A DNA stretch of 64,000 nucleotides from Streptomyces sp. 549 (GTDB taxonomy: Bacteria; Actinomycetota; Actinomycetes; Streptomycetales; Streptomycetaceae), in contig NZ_JASKMT010000008.1 in the NCBI RefSeq assembly GCF_030124175.1, positions 124,001 to 188,000 on the forward strand. The letters are read 5' to 3'. This document shows, piece by piece, positions 43,801 to 52,765 of this stretch. The notes beneath the pieces are model-generated. The model did no database searches. It was not told the DNA's origin and saw nothing but the letters and a program-made list of their open reading frames with translations. A program made the position numbers and the translations under genes. Each line of letters starts with the position of its first letter. Position 1 is the stretch's first letter.

Positions 43801-45917
43801 CAGGCGGCTCCCTTCGTCACGTCCTTGACCAGCGCGGACATGGTGTCCGCACGAAGTTCCTCCAGCGTCACCGCGAGCCCGCCCAGCTCGCGGGCGAGCA
43901 CACCCGCAAGTCCTAGCCGCACATGGCCCGACTCGCAGTCGACAACCACCGAGGCGGTGCCCTCGGCCGCTAGCAGCCGCGCCGCCCGCCGGGCGCGCTC
44001 CAGCGGCTCCGGCCCGCCCGTCGCCCGACCGTCCGTCACGGCGACCAGCAGCGGACGCCGGGACGGGTCGCGCATCCGCTCGATCCGCAGCACCTCGCGG
44101 GCCCGCAGCAAGCCGCCGGCCAGCGGGGTCCGGCCGCCCGTCGGCAGCGACTCCATCCGGGCCGCCGCCGCGTCCACCGACGAGGTCGGCGGCAGCACCA
44201 GCTCCGCGTCCGAGCCCCGGAACGTCACCAACCCCACCTTGTCCCGCCGCTGGTAGGCGTCGAGCAGCAGCGACAGCACCGCGCCCTTCACCGCTCCCAT
44301 GCGCTGCCGGGCCGCCATGGAACCGGAGGCGTCCACCACGAACAGCACCAGGTTGCTCTCCCGGCCCTCGCGCACCGACTCCCGCAGGTCGTCCCGCCGC
44401 ACCACCAGTCCCGGCCCCGACCGGCCCCGGCCGTGCTGGTGCGGCGCGGCGGCCTGCACGGTCGCCGCCAGGTGCAGGCGGGTGAGGCTGCCGCGGGGGC
44501 GGCGGGAGCCGGTCGTGCGGCCGTGCGCGGTGCGCGCCCGGGAGCGCCGGCCCGCGGAACCCTCGCCCAGACCGGGCACGGACAGGTTGCGGGTACGGAA
44601 CGGCTCACCCGCCGCGGCGGGCTGCCCGTCTCCCGGGCGTCCGCCGCCGGTGCCGCCCGGCTCCTGCTGCGGCCCGTCCCCCTCCTGCCGGGGCCCGTCC
44701 GGCGCCTCGGACCCGTCGGGCGCCGGTGACTCGACCGGCTCGGGCGGCTCGGGCGGCTCGGGCGGCTGGGAGGTGGTGCCGTCGGCCGGTGCCTGCTCCT
44801 CGGACGTCACGCCGTCCTGCGGGCCCTCCGGCCCTTCCGGGCCACCGTCACCGTCCTGCGGGGGCCGCCCACCGCCGTCGGGGCCGTCGGGGTCCGGGTC
44901 GTCGTCGCCGCGGTGCTGCTCCAGCGTCTCGTCCAGCTTGTCCTCGTCGAGGCCGGGCGCGTCGAAGGGGTTGCGGCGCCTGCGGTGCGGCAGCGCCAGC
45001 AGAGCCGCCTGCCGGACGTCCTCGGCGCGCACGTCCGAGCGGCCCGCCCAGGCCGCCAGCGCGGTGGCGGTGCGGGCCATCACGATGTCCGCGCGCATGC
45101 CGTCCACCTCGAACGCGGCGCAGGTGGCCGCGATCTGCCGCAGCGCGGTGTCGCCCAGCACCACCTTCGGCAGCAGCTCGCGCGCGGCCGCGATCGCCTC
45201 CCGCAGCGCCCGCTCCTGCTCCATCCAGCGGGCGGTGAACGCGGCCGGGTCGTCGTCGTGCGCGAGGCGGCGGCGCACGACCTCCACCCGCTCGTCGGTC
45301 TCCCGGGACGCGGCGACCTCCACCGTCAGGCCGAAGCGGTCAAGCAGCTGCGGACGCAGCTCGCCCTCCTCCGGGTTCATGGTGCCCACCAGCAGGAACC
45401 GCGAGGCGTGCCGTACCGACACGCCCTCCCGCTCCACGTAGGAGGCGCCCATCGCGGCGGCGTCCAGCAGCAGGTCCACCAGGTGGTCGTGCAGCAGGTT
45501 GACCTCGTCGACGTAGAGCACACCGCGGTGCGCCTCGGCCAGCAGGCCGGGCTCGAACGCCTTGACGCCCTCCGACAGGGCCCGCTCGATGTCGAGCGCG
45601 CCCACCAGTCGGTCCTCGGACGCGCCGACCGGCAGCTCCACCATGCGCGTCGGCCGGTGCGCGGCGTCCGCCGCCGCGTGCGGACCGTCCGGGCAACCCG
45701 GGTCGGGCGCCGCGGGGTCGCAGGCGAAGCGGCAGCCGGGCACCACCGCGACTCGCGGGAGCAGCGCGGCCAGCGCCCGCACCGCGGTGCTCTTCGCGGT
45801 GCCCTTCTCGCCGCGGACGAGCACCCCGCCGATGGCCGGGCTGACCGCGTTGAGCAGCAGACCCAGCCGCAGGTCGTCCATTCCGACGATCGCGGTGAAC
45901 GGGTACGGGGTGCTCAT
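43800..45917 (-). CDS. Magnesium/cobalt chelatase subunit (fused ChlI-ChlD type)
   Basis: 705-aa fusion of an AAA+ ChlI domain (Walker A RGEKGTAKST near 35, Walker B LYVDEVNLLHD near 149, GTMNPEEGELRPQ near 188) and a C-terminal VWA domain (VVDASGSMAARQ near 525 with the MIDAS DxSxS). A disordered acidic Pro/Gly/Asp linker (about 330-440) joins them. In a B12 operon it most likely works with CobN to insert cobalt; CobN is not in the window. ATGA overlap with the 32-aa ORF before it, plus an AAGGAG Shine-Dalgarno. Confidence 0.9.
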   Translation of the reverse strand: MSTPYPFTAIVGMDDLRLGLLLNAVSPAIGGVLVRGEKGTAKSTAVRALAALLPRVAVVPGCRFACDPAAPDPGCPDGPHAAADAAHRPTRMVELPVGASEDRLVGALDIERALSEGVKAFEPGLLAEAHRGVLYVDEVNLLHDHLVDLLLDAAAMGASYVEREGVSVRHASRFLLVGTMNPEEGELRPQLLDRFGLTVEVAASRETDERVEVVRRRLAHDDDPAAFTARWMEQERALREAIAAARELLPKVVLGDTALRQIAATCAAFEVDGMRADIVMARTATALAAWAGRSDVRAEDVRQAALLALPHRRRRNPFDAPGLDEDKLDETLEQHRGDDDPDPDGPDGGGRPPQDGDGGPEGPEGPQDGVTSEEQAPADGTTSQPPEPPEPPEPVESPAPDGSEAPDGPRQEGDGPQQEPGGTGGGRPGDGQPAAAGEPFRTRNLSVPGLGEGSAGRRSRARTAHGRTTGSRRPRGSLTRLHLAATVQAAAPHQHGRGRSGPGLVVRRDDLRESVREGRESNLVLFVVDASGSMAARQRMGAVKGAVLSLLLDAYQRRDKVGLVTFRGSDAELVLPPTSSVDAAAARMESLPTGGRTPLAGGLLRAREVLRIERMRDPSRRPLLVAVTDGRATGGPEPLERARRAARLLAAEGTASVVVDCESGHVRLGLAGVLARELGGLAVTLEELRADTMSALVKDVTKGAA

Positions 45918-46012
45918 GAGGTGATCACTCCTTCATCGGTGGCCCGGCCGGACGGCACGGACGCTGCGGGACGGGACGACCGGGCGGCCCGGCGGGAGAT
46001 GCGAGGGGTCAT
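45914..46012 (-). CDS. 32-aa ORF bridging cobQ and chelatase gene
   Basis: An Arg/Ser-rich 32-aa frame (MTPRISRR...GVITS) starts in an ATGA overlap with the cobQ stop and ends in an ATGA overlap with the chelatase start. Either a real micro-protein or a translational relay that carries ribosomes across the 91-nt gap. No homology recognised. The chelatase Shine-Dalgarno lies inside it. Confidence 0.35.
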   Translation of the reverse strand: MTPRISRRAARSSRPAASVPSGRATDEGVITS

Positions 46013-47583
46013 GCCGGCGCCCCGGGTGCCAGGAACGGCAGCCCGGCGGGCGCGCCCTTCTCGACGAGCCGCCACAGGGCGTCGGTGTCGGCGTGCTCCT
46101 CGACCAGGTCCCCGAGCCGGTCGAGCTGCTCCTCGCGGAGCGCGGCGAAGCAGGTGCCCGGCGCGGGCACGAACGCGCGTCCGCTGATCGAGGCGACCTC
46201 CCGCAGCAGCGCGCGGCGGAAGTCGTCGCTCTCCAACGAGCCGTGCCAGTGGGTGCCCCACACCGCTCCCGAGCGGCAGCCGTCCAGGAACGGCTCACCG
46301 CCGGTGACCTCGGCGACCCCGTGGTGGATCTCGTAGCCCTCCACCCGGGCTCCCAGCGCCTCGCCGACCGGCCGGGCGAGGGTCTTCTCCACCGCGAACC
46401 GAACCCGCACCGGCAGCAGGCCCAGCCCGTCGACGACTCCGGCCCGGGACTCCACGTCGTCCTCGATGCGCTCCCCGAGCACCTGGAAGCCGCCGCAGAC
46501 GCCCAGCACCGGACGCCCCTCCGCGGCGCGTCGGCGCAGCGCGGTGGCCAGCCCCCGCTCGTGCAGCCAGCGCAGCGCGCCGACCGTGCCGCGGGTGCCC
46601 GGCACGACGACCAGGTCGGCGTCGGCCATCTCCTCCGGGCGGTCGCAGAAGCGCACCACCACGCCGGGCTCGGCGGCCAGCGCGTCCACGTCGGTGAAGT
46701 TCGACATGAGCGGCACGGCCAGCACGCCGACCCGCAGCACGTCCCGGCCGTGCGGCGGCGCGGTGCTGGACTCGCGCACGGTGCCGCGCAGCGAGACCCG
46801 CAGGCCGTCCTCCTCGTCGATGCCCAGCCCGTGCCGGAACGGCAGCACACCGACCGTGGGCCGCCCGGTGACCTGCCGCAGCATGTCGAGGCCCGGCTCC
46901 AGCAGGCCGACGTCGCCGCGGAACTTGTTGATCAGGTATCCGCTGACCAGCTGCTGGTCCTCGGCGGACAGCAGCGCGGTGGTGCCGAAGAAGGAAGCGA
47001 ACACGCCGCCGCGGTCGATGTCGCCGACGACGACCACCGGCAGGTTCGCCGCCCTGGCCAGGCCCATGTTGACGATGTCGCCCCGGCGGAGGTTGATCTC
47101 GGCGGGGCTGCCCGCGCCCTCGCAGATCACCGCGTCGTGACTGCGGCGCAGCTCGGCCAGGCAGTCGGTCACCGTGCCGAGCAGCTGCTCGCGCCGGCCC
47201 CCGTGGTAGCCGCGGGCGCTCAGCTCGCCGACGGGCCTGCCCAGCACCACCACCTGGCTGGTGCGGTCGCCGCCGGGCTTCAGCAGCACCGGGTTCATCA
47301 GCGCGGACGGCTCCACCCTTGCGGCTGCCGCCTGCATGGCCTGCGCCCGGCCGATCTCGGCGCCCTGCCGGGTGACGAAGGAGTTGAGCGACATGTTCTG
47401 CGCCTTGAAGGGCGCCACCTTCACACCCTGCCGGGCCAGCCACCGGCAGATGCCCGCGGTGACGACGCTCTTGCCCGCGTCGGAGGTGGTTCCGGCGACC
47501 AGCAGTCCGCCGCCGAGCGGCCGCCCACCGCCGGGGCCGGTCCCGTCAGGGGTGCCCGTGCCGATGTGCTCAGCGGATGCCAT
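46009..47583 (-). CDS. cobQ: Cobyric acid synthase
   Basis: 524-aa glutamine-dependent amidotransferase (CobQ/CbiP) adding four amide groups to adenosylcobyrinic acid a,c-diamide. TTSDAGKSVVTAG near 32 is the P-loop; FKAQNMSLNSFVT and VGDIDRGGVFAS are family blocks; the amidotransferase Cys is in GVCGGFQVLG near 365 and the His in GYEIHHG near 420. It overlaps the cbiB end by 14 nt. The N-terminal 25 residues are Gly-rich and variable. Confidence 0.95.
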   Translation of the reverse strand: MASAEHIGTGTPDGTGPGGGRPLGGGLLVAGTTSDAGKSVVTAGICRWLARQGVKVAPFKAQNMSLNSFVTRQGAEIGRAQAMQAAAARVEPSALMNPVLLKPGGDRTSQVVVLGRPVGELSARGYHGGRREQLLGTVTDCLAELRRSHDAVICEGAGSPAEINLRRGDIVNMGLARAANLPVVVVGDIDRGGVFASFFGTTALLSAEDQQLVSGYLINKFRGDVGLLEPGLDMLRQVTGRPTVGVLPFRHGLGIDEEDGLRVSLRGTVRESSTAPPHGRDVLRVGVLAVPLMSNFTDVDALAAEPGVVVRFCDRPEEMADADLVVVPGTRGTVGALRWLHERGLATALRRRAAEGRPVLGVCGGFQVLGERIEDDVESRAGVVDGLGLLPVRVRFAVEKTLARPVGEALGARVEGYEIHHGVAEVTGGEPFLDGCRSGAVWGTHWHGSLESDDFRRALLREVASISGRAFVPAPGTCFAALREEQLDRLGDLVEEHADTDALWRLVEKGAPAGLPFLAPGAPA

Positions 47584-48520
47584 GCCGCCTCCCGGCGCTG
47601 CGGGCCGCGCCGGCGGCCAGGGCGACGGTCAGCGCCAGCGCGCCCACCTTGCGGGACAGTCGGACCGCTGCCTCGATGTCGGCCGGCGTCGCCGTCCGGC
47701 CGTCGGCGTGCAGCACGGGACGGTGCTCGACGCGGCCCCGGTAGGACAGCGTGCCGCCCAGCCGTACGCCGAGCGCTCCGGCGAACGCCGCCTCGACCGG
47801 GCCGGCGTTGGGGCTGGGATGGCGGTGCGCGTCCTGCTGCCACACTCGGGCGGCGGTGCGCGGGTCCGGTCCGGCGAGCACCGCGAGCAGCGCCGTCAGC
47901 CGGGCCCCGGGCCAGCCCAGCACGTCGTCCAGCCGCGCGGCGGACCAGCCGAACCGGCGGTGCCGCGCCGACTTGTGACCGACCATCGCGTCCAGCGTGT
48001 TCACCGCGCGGAACGCGGCCATGCCGGGCACGCCGCCGAGTGCCGCCCAGACCAGGGCGCCGACCACCGCGTCGGAGGTGTTCTCGGCGACGGACTCCAC
48101 CACGGCCCGGGCGATGCCGTCGGCGTCCAGGGACTGCGGGTCACGGCCGCACAGGTGCGGCAGGCGGCGGCGGGCCGCCTCGACGTCGCCCGCCTCCAGC
48201 GCGGCACCGATCAGGCGGGCCTCGCGGGCCAGGGACGTGCCGCCCAGCACGGTCCAGGTGGTGGCGGCGGTGAGGGCCACGTCAGCGCCGCCCGGCCGCC
48301 GCCGGGCCGCGGTACGGCTCAGCGCGGCGGCGCCCAGCGCGGCGCCGCCGGCGCACACCGCGGTGTGCACGGCTCCGGCTGCCCGGTCGTCGCGCCACAG
48401 CACACGTTCCGCGGCGGCGGCGGCCCGGCCGAAGGCGGCGACGGGGTGGCCGCGGCGGGGGTCACCGGCGATCAGGTCGAAGAGGTAGCCGAGGAAGGCC
48501 CCGGCGGGGGAGAAGCCCAT
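47570..48520 (-). CDS. cbiB: Adenosylcobinamide-phosphate synthase (CbiB/CobD)
   Basis: 316-aa membrane enzyme attaching aminopropanol (or its phosphate) to adenosylcobyric acid. GYLFDLIAGDPRRGHPVAAFG at about 11-31 and RDPQSLDADGIARAVVESVAENTSDAVVGALVW near 120-150 are signature blocks, and several hydrophobic segments fit CbiB. ATG 48520 chosen as the family N-terminus; no good Shine-Dalgarno. First gene of the cobalamin operon, 210 nt after the riboswitch. Confidence 0.93.
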   Translation of the reverse strand: MGFSPAGAFLGYLFDLIAGDPRRGHPVAAFGRAAAAAERVLWRDDRAAGAVHTAVCAGGAALGAAALSRTAARRRPGGADVALTAATTWTVLGGTSLAREARLIGAALEAGDVEAARRRLPHLCGRDPQSLDADGIARAVVESVAENTSDAVVGALVWAALGGVPGMAAFRAVNTLDAMVGHKSARHRRFGWSAARLDDVLGWPGARLTALLAVLAGPDPRTAARVWQQDAHRHPSPNAGPVEAAFAGALGVRLGGTLSYRGRVEHRPVLHADGRTATPADIEAAVRLSRKVGALALTVALAAGAARSAGRRHGIR

Positions 48521-48730
48521 GGCGTCGTCAGCCCGCCGCCACGCTCCGGAAGGCGGGCGGCCGTGGTGCTCCGGCCACCCCCGGGCCGGCGGGCCGCCGG
48601 GCGCGTGGATGCGGGAACGACGCGACGGGCGGATGGGGGAACGCCCCGGCGGTCGGATGCGGGGACGGCAGGGCGGTGCCGGGCATGGCGGTGTGTCCTC
48701 ACTCAGGGTCCGCGCCCTGGCTCGACGTGA
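48521..48730. other. Leader between riboswitch and cbiB
   Basis: 210 nt forming the expression platform side of the cobalamin riboswitch. I see no confident gene; an Arg/Pro-rich open frame on the minus strand overlaps cbiB out of frame and is not supported. Confidence 0.45.
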
Positions 48731-48945
48731 CCGGCGGTGAGAGTCTCCTGGCTCCCGGATCCGCACGTCCCCCGGCCTTCCAGCCCGCTGACGGGCCGTG
48801 ACGCACGGTGGGGGAGCGCTCCCCGGTGACAGTGGCGGGACCGCGCCGGATTCGCACCGGCTTCCTCTCCTGCCGCCGTATGGCAACCGGCAGTCCACCA
48901 CGCCCGGCAGAAGCCGTCAACTCCCGCTTGACCTGCGGGGCTGGA
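48731..48945 (-). promoter_or_regulatory. Cobalamin riboswitch
   Basis: On the minus strand the hallmark run GGAAGCCGGTGCGAATCCGG is followed by CGCGGTCCCGCCACTGTC, with the B12 box GCCACTG at 48836-48830, and by GAGCCAGGAGACTCTC near the 3' end. These are conserved parts of the AdoCbl riboswitch core, in the right order. It lies just upstream of cbiB and should switch off the operon when adenosylcobalamin is plentiful. The 5' limit is approximate. Confidence 0.93.
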
Positions 48946-48961
48946 GTGTGAGCGGGCACAC

Positions 48962-48997
48962 CGAGGGGGCACGGAGAACGCGCTCCGTGCCCCCTCG
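48962..48997 (-). terminator. Terminator of the pit operon
   Basis: Perfect 15-bp stem (48962-48976 with 48983-48997), 6-nt loop, 12 nt after the stop of the small membrane protein gene; it also isolates the riboswitch promoter. Confidence 0.85.
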
Positions 48998-49008
48998 CGG
49001 CGGCCCGG

Positions 49009-49221
49009 TCAGGCCGCGATGATCCAGATGCCGTAGGCGACCGCCAGCGCGCAGATGCCGTAGCTGACGAAGGCGCCGACCCTGCCCAGCACGGTCGGGT
49101 TGCCGTCCGCGCCGCGCGCCGAGGAGCCGACGATGCCGAGGGTGAAGACCCCGACGAGCGCCAGGGTGGCCACCAGGCTCACGCCGAAGACCTGGCCGAG
49201 TGCGGCCCAGTCGATGTTCAT
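49009..49221 (-). CDS. Small membrane protein downstream of Pit
   Basis: 70-aa protein with two membrane helices (VFGVSLVATLALVGVFTLGIVG; FVSYGICALAVAYGIWIIA) and a short polar loop. It starts 19 nt after the pit stop and has GGAAGGAAC upstream, so it is co-transcribed. I recall the same pit-small protein pair in S. coelicolor. Likely a Pit partner; function unknown. Confidence 0.8.
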   Translation of the reverse strand: MNIDWAALGQVFGVSLVATLALVGVFTLGIVGSSARGADGNPTVLGRVGAFVSYGICALAVAYGIWIIAA

Positions 49222-49239
49222 CGTGCCTGTTCCTTCCGG

Positions 49240-50559
49240 TTACGGGGCGGTCGTGGCGGCGGGCCGGGCGGTCTGCTCCGGCGGGGCGTCCGCACCACCG
49301 GGGGCGTGCGCGGCGTCACCGTCGGGCGTTCCGGTCTGCTGCGCGTCGGCCTGCTGCGCGTCGGCCTGGGTGGGCACGGCCGGCACCACGACCGGCGGCG
49401 GTGCGACGGCCTGCACGGCGTCGGTGACCGGGCCGGGCTGCGCGTCGCCGACCGGCTCCGTCTCGTTGACGTTGGTGTGGTCGACGACCTCGCGGCGGGA
49501 GGCGATCCAGATCGCCGCGCACGCGACGACCGCCAGCACACCGACCGCGGTGACGCCCCAGTCGCCCTGCTCGGCCAGGAGCGCGGCGAGCGCCGCGACG
49601 ACACCGGCTGCCGGCAGCGTCAGGCCCCAGGCGGCGAACATCCGGTTCGCCGTGCTCCAGCGCACCACGCCGCCCTTGCGGCCGAGGCCGGAGCCCATCA
49701 CCGAACCCGAGCAGACCTGTGTGGTGGACAGCGCGAAGCCCAGGTGCGACGAGGCAAGGATGGTCACGGCCGAGCTGGTCTGCGCGGCGAAGCCCTGCGG
49801 CGGCTGGATGTCGGTGAGGCCGCGGCCCATGGTGCGGATGATGCGCCAGCCGCCGAGGTAGGTGCCCAGCGCGATGGCGATGCCGGCGGAGGCGATCACC
49901 CACATCGGCGGGTCGGCGTCCGCGCCGAGCACACCACCGGAGATCAGGGCGAGGGTCATCACACCCATGGTCTTCTGCGCGTCGTTGGTGCCGTGTGCGA
50001 GGGAGACCAGCGCGGCCGAGGTGATCTGACCCGCCCGGTAGCCCTTGGCGCTGCGCTCGTGGTCCGCCCTGCGCGCCGCGCGGTAGGTGAGCCGGGTGGC
50101 GAGCATCGCGGCGAGGCCGGCCACGACCGGGGCGATGAACGCCGGGATGAGGACCTTGGTGAACACCGCGTCCAGGTGGACCGCGCCGACGCCGACGGAG
50201 GCGATGGTGGCGCCCATCAGGCCGCCGAAGAGGGCCATCGACGAGCTGGACGGCAGGCCCGCCAGCCAGGTGAGGAGGTTCCACAGGATCGCGCCGACCA
50301 GACCCGCGAAGATCACTTCGGGCCGGATGCCGGCGGTCTCGTCGATGATCCCCTTGGAGATGGTGGAGGCCACCTCCACCGAGAGGAACGCGCCGACGAG
50401 GTTCAGCACGGCGGACATCGCCACCGCCGCCTTGGGCTTCATGGCCCCGGTGGAGATGGTGGTGGCCATGGCGTTGGCCGTGTCGTGGAACCCGTTGGTG
50501 AAGTCGAACACCAAGGCCGTGACGATCACGATCCCGATGAGAAGCGAGATGTGTTCCAT
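49240..50559 (-). CDS. pit: Low-affinity inorganic phosphate transporter (Pit)
   Basis: 439-aa PiT family transporter (PitH2-like) with about ten membrane helices. Both inverted-repeat signatures are present: FDFTNGFHDTANAMATTIS near 18-36 and SLAHGTNDAQKTMGVMTL near 190. The cytosolic C-terminal tail (about 360-439) is Pro/Ala/Gln-rich with a 15-bp tandem DNA duplication (49336-49365) coding QADAQ twice. A textbook PHO box lies upstream. Metal-phosphate/H+ symport expected. Confidence 0.94.
   Translation of the reverse strand: MEHISLLIGIVIVTALVFDFTNGFHDTANAMATTISTGAMKPKAAVAMSAVLNLVGAFLSVEVASTISKGIIDETAGIRPEVIFAGLVGAILWNLLTWLAGLPSSSSMALFGGLMGATIASVGVGAVHLDAVFTKVLIPAFIAPVVAGLAAMLATRLTYRAARRADHERSAKGYRAGQITSAALVSLAHGTNDAQKTMGVMTLALISGGVLGADADPPMWVIASAGIAIALGTYLGGWRIIRTMGRGLTDIQPPQGFAAQTSSAVTILASSHLGFALSTTQVCSGSVMGSGLGRKGGVVRWSTANRMFAAWGLTLPAAGVVAALAALLAEQGDWGVTAVGVLAVVACAAIWIASRREVVDHTNVNETEPVGDAQPGPVTDAVQAVAPPPVVVPAVPTQADAQQADAQQTGTPDGDAAHAPGGADAPPEQTARPAATTAP
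49336..49365 (-). repeat. 15-bp tandem duplication in pit tail
   Basis: Two perfect 15-bp copies (49336-49350, 49351-49365), in frame, in the disordered C-terminal tail of Pit. Confidence 0.85.
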
Positions 50560-50608
50560 TCACCCGGCAATCAGATTCGGCGGCTAGAGGCCCGGCGAAC
50601 GTAGGGAC

Positions 50609-50630
50609 GGTGAGTGAACGGAAAGTGAAC
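50609..50630 (-). promoter_or_regulatory. PHO box upstream of pit
   Basis: Two adjacent direct repeats on the minus strand, GTTCACTTTCC (50630-50620) and GTTCACTCACC (50619-50609), each starting with the GTTCACT core. This is an excellent PhoP site 50-70 bp before the pit start codon. PhoP control of pitH2 is known from S. coelicolor. Confidence 0.9.
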
Positions 50631-50786
50631 TGGGGAGGGCGTCGCGGTGTCTCTCCCGGGGGCCCGTGACGGCCGGTGACCCGGCGCCGCCCAGGCCGGT
50701 CACTGCCGCGCCCCAAGGCCCGGGACGGGCCGGGGAGATGTGCGTCACGCTGCGCCGCTAGAGTTCCCGCCCAGGAGGTGGGGCGG

Positions 50787-51452
50787 GTGCGGCCACACGG
50801 TCAGGACTGGCAGGACGCCTGGTCGAGCGTAGTGCGGACGGCCCGGCGAACAGTCGCCGACGGGCTCGTCGTGGGCACCTCGGGCAACGTGTCCCTGCGC
50901 GTCGGCCAGGACACCGTGCTCGTCACCCCCACGGGAGTCCCCTACGCGGAGCTGGGTGGTGACGACCTGTGCGCGGTCACACTCGACGGCCGCCAGATCG
51001 CCGGCGACCTCACCCCCACGAGTGAACTGCCCCTGCACCTGGCGGTGTACCGGCACACCGACGCGGCGGCCGTCGTGCACACGCACGCCGTGCACGCCAC
51101 CGCCGTCTCCACCCTCGTCGACGAGGTCCCGGCCGTGCACTACATCGCCGGTGCGCTCGGCGGCCCGGTCCGCGTCGCTCCCTACGCCCCCTACGGCAGT
51201 CACGAACTCGCCGCGCACGCGCTCGCCGCGCTGCGCGACCGCAGCGGCTGCCTGCTGCGCAACCACGGCACCCTCACCCATGGCGCCGACCTCGCCCAGG
51301 CCCTGGACAGGACCGCCCAACTGGAGTGGCTGTGCCGGGTGTGGCTGGCCGCGTCCTCGGTGCCCGGCCGCACGCCAGCGCTGCTGCCGCCCGGCGAGGT
51401 GGAGCGCACCGCCGTCCGGATGCGCCACTACGGCCAGCCGCCCGACGGCTGA
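50787..51452 (+). CDS. Class II aldolase/adducin family protein
   Basis: 221-aa protein with the fuculose-phosphate aldolase fold. Zn ligands are HTHAVH (near 93-98) and RNHG (near 160); GTSGNVSLR near 32 binds the phosphate. The catalytic Glu region TSELPLHLAVYRH is also present. GTG 50787 preferred for the AGGAGG at 50773-50778. The substrate (a sugar phosphate such as fuculose- or ribulose-phosphate) is unknown. Confidence 0.88.
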   Translation: MRPHGQDWQDAWSSVVRTARRTVADGLVVGTSGNVSLRVGQDTVLVTPTGVPYAELGGDDLCAVTLDGRQIAGDLTPTSELPLHLAVYRHTDAAAVVHTHAVHATAVSTLVDEVPAVHYIAGALGGPVRVAPYAPYGSHELAAHALAALRDRSGCLLRNHGTLTHGADLAQALDRTAQLEWLCRVWLAASSVPGRTPALLPPGEVERTAVRMRHYGQPPDG

Positions 51453-51523
51453 CCGGCGCGGAAGCCGCCCGGCGGGCGGTCGCCCACTGGCCGGTTGCCG
51501 CCGCGGCCAGGACACTGGACGCG

Positions 51524-52654
51524 ATGCGCCCCCGTACCGCGGCTGCCGTGGCCGCCTCCACCGTCCTGGGTACCGGAGCGGCCGCCGTCGCGGTCGGCCG
51601 GTACGCCGCCGGCGGCGCCCTGCGGCCGCGCCGCCGCCCCGCGCCGCCCGGCTTCCCCGCCGAGGCGCTGACCGTGCACACCCGCGGCCCGGACCGCGTC
51701 AGCCTCACCCGCACCCTCGACTCGGGGACGCCCGGGGTGTACGGGCTCACCGGCTCCGGCTGCCACGCCGCGATCGGGCCCCTCCTGGACGTGCCGGACG
51801 CGTCCCCGGACACGGTGGTGCGCGCACTGCTCTCCGTGAGCGGGGGCGACCTGCGGCCCGGCACCCGGGTGCACCTGACGTCGCAGCTCCACCGGGGCGG
51901 GCCCCGCGACGCGCTCGGGCTGGCCGCCGCGGACGTACGCGTACCGGCACCGGCCGGGGCGCTGCCCGCCTGGTGGGTGCCCGGAGCCCGCACCACCTGG
52001 GTGATCGCCGTGCACGGGCCCGGCACCGACCGGGACCTCGCGCTCAACCTGCTGCCCTTGCTCTCCGGGCTGGGCCTGCCAGTGCTCGGACTCGGCCTGC
52101 GCGGCGACCCGGACGCCCCTGCCGCACCCGGCGGAGTCGCGCACCTCGGCCTCACCGAGTGGCTGGATGTGGACGCCGCCCTGCACTACGCCGTGCGTGA
52201 AGGTGCCGCCCGAATCGTCCTGGCCGGCTGGTCCACCGGCGCCTCGGCGGCCCTGTTCACCGCCGCCCGCTCCGTGTTGCGCGACCGGGTGGGCGCGCTG
52301 GTGCTCGACTCGCCCGTCCTGGACTGGCGCGGCACCGTGCGGGCGCTCGCCGCCCGGCGGGCGCCGCGCGTCCCGGCGGCGCTGGCGCTGCGCGCCGCCC
52401 TGGGCCGGGCCGAGCTGGACGCCGACCGGCTCGACGAGTTGGCCGACCCCCACCGGCCGACCGTGCCAGCGTTGCTCCTGCACGGTACCGAGGACCCCGT
52501 CGCGTCCCACGCCGCCTCGCGGGCCTTCGTCGAGGCGCGACCTGACCTGATGCAGTTGCACTCCTTCAGGGAAGCCCGGCACGCCGCCGCGTGGAACGCC
52601 GATCCGGCCCGGTGCGAGGCGATTCTGCAGCGCTTCCTCACGCCCCACTTGTGA
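51524..52654 (+). CDS. Alpha/beta hydrolase, membrane-anchored
   Basis: 376-aa protein. An N-terminal hydrophobic helix (AAAVAASTVLGTGAAAVAVG, 5-24) anchors or exports it. The hydrolase domain has the nucleophile elbow LAGWSTGASAA (Ser), Asp in LLLHGTEDPVASH and His in FREARHAAAWN: a complete triad. Substrate unknown. It follows the aldolase gene by 71 nt and may be co-transcribed. Confidence 0.85.
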   Translation: MRPRTAAAVAASTVLGTGAAAVAVGRYAAGGALRPRRRPAPPGFPAEALTVHTRGPDRVSLTRTLDSGTPGVYGLTGSGCHAAIGPLLDVPDASPDTVVRALLSVSGGDLRPGTRVHLTSQLHRGGPRDALGLAAADVRVPAPAGALPAWWVPGARTTWVIAVHGPGTDRDLALNLLPLLSGLGLPVLGLGLRGDPDAPAAPGGVAHLGLTEWLDVDAALHYAVREGAARIVLAGWSTGASAALFTAARSVLRDRVGALVLDSPVLDWRGTVRALAARRAPRVPAALALRAALGRAELDADRLDELADPHRPTVPALLLHGTEDPVASHAASRAFVEARPDLMQLHSFREARHAAAWNADPARCEAILQRFLTPHL

Positions 52655-52765
52655 GCTTTTGCCCGCCGCCCACGTACCTGCCTGCCCCCTGGGGCAGCAC
52701 ACCGTCAGATGGCCGGGAACAGCGGCCGTTTGAGGTTTGGGGGACTTACCAGGAAGACTGCGGGG

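Noticed and set aside
48472..48702. 76-codon frame between the riboswitch and cbiB
   Set aside because: Arg/Pro-rich, overlaps cbiB in another frame, and has no ribosome-binding site.
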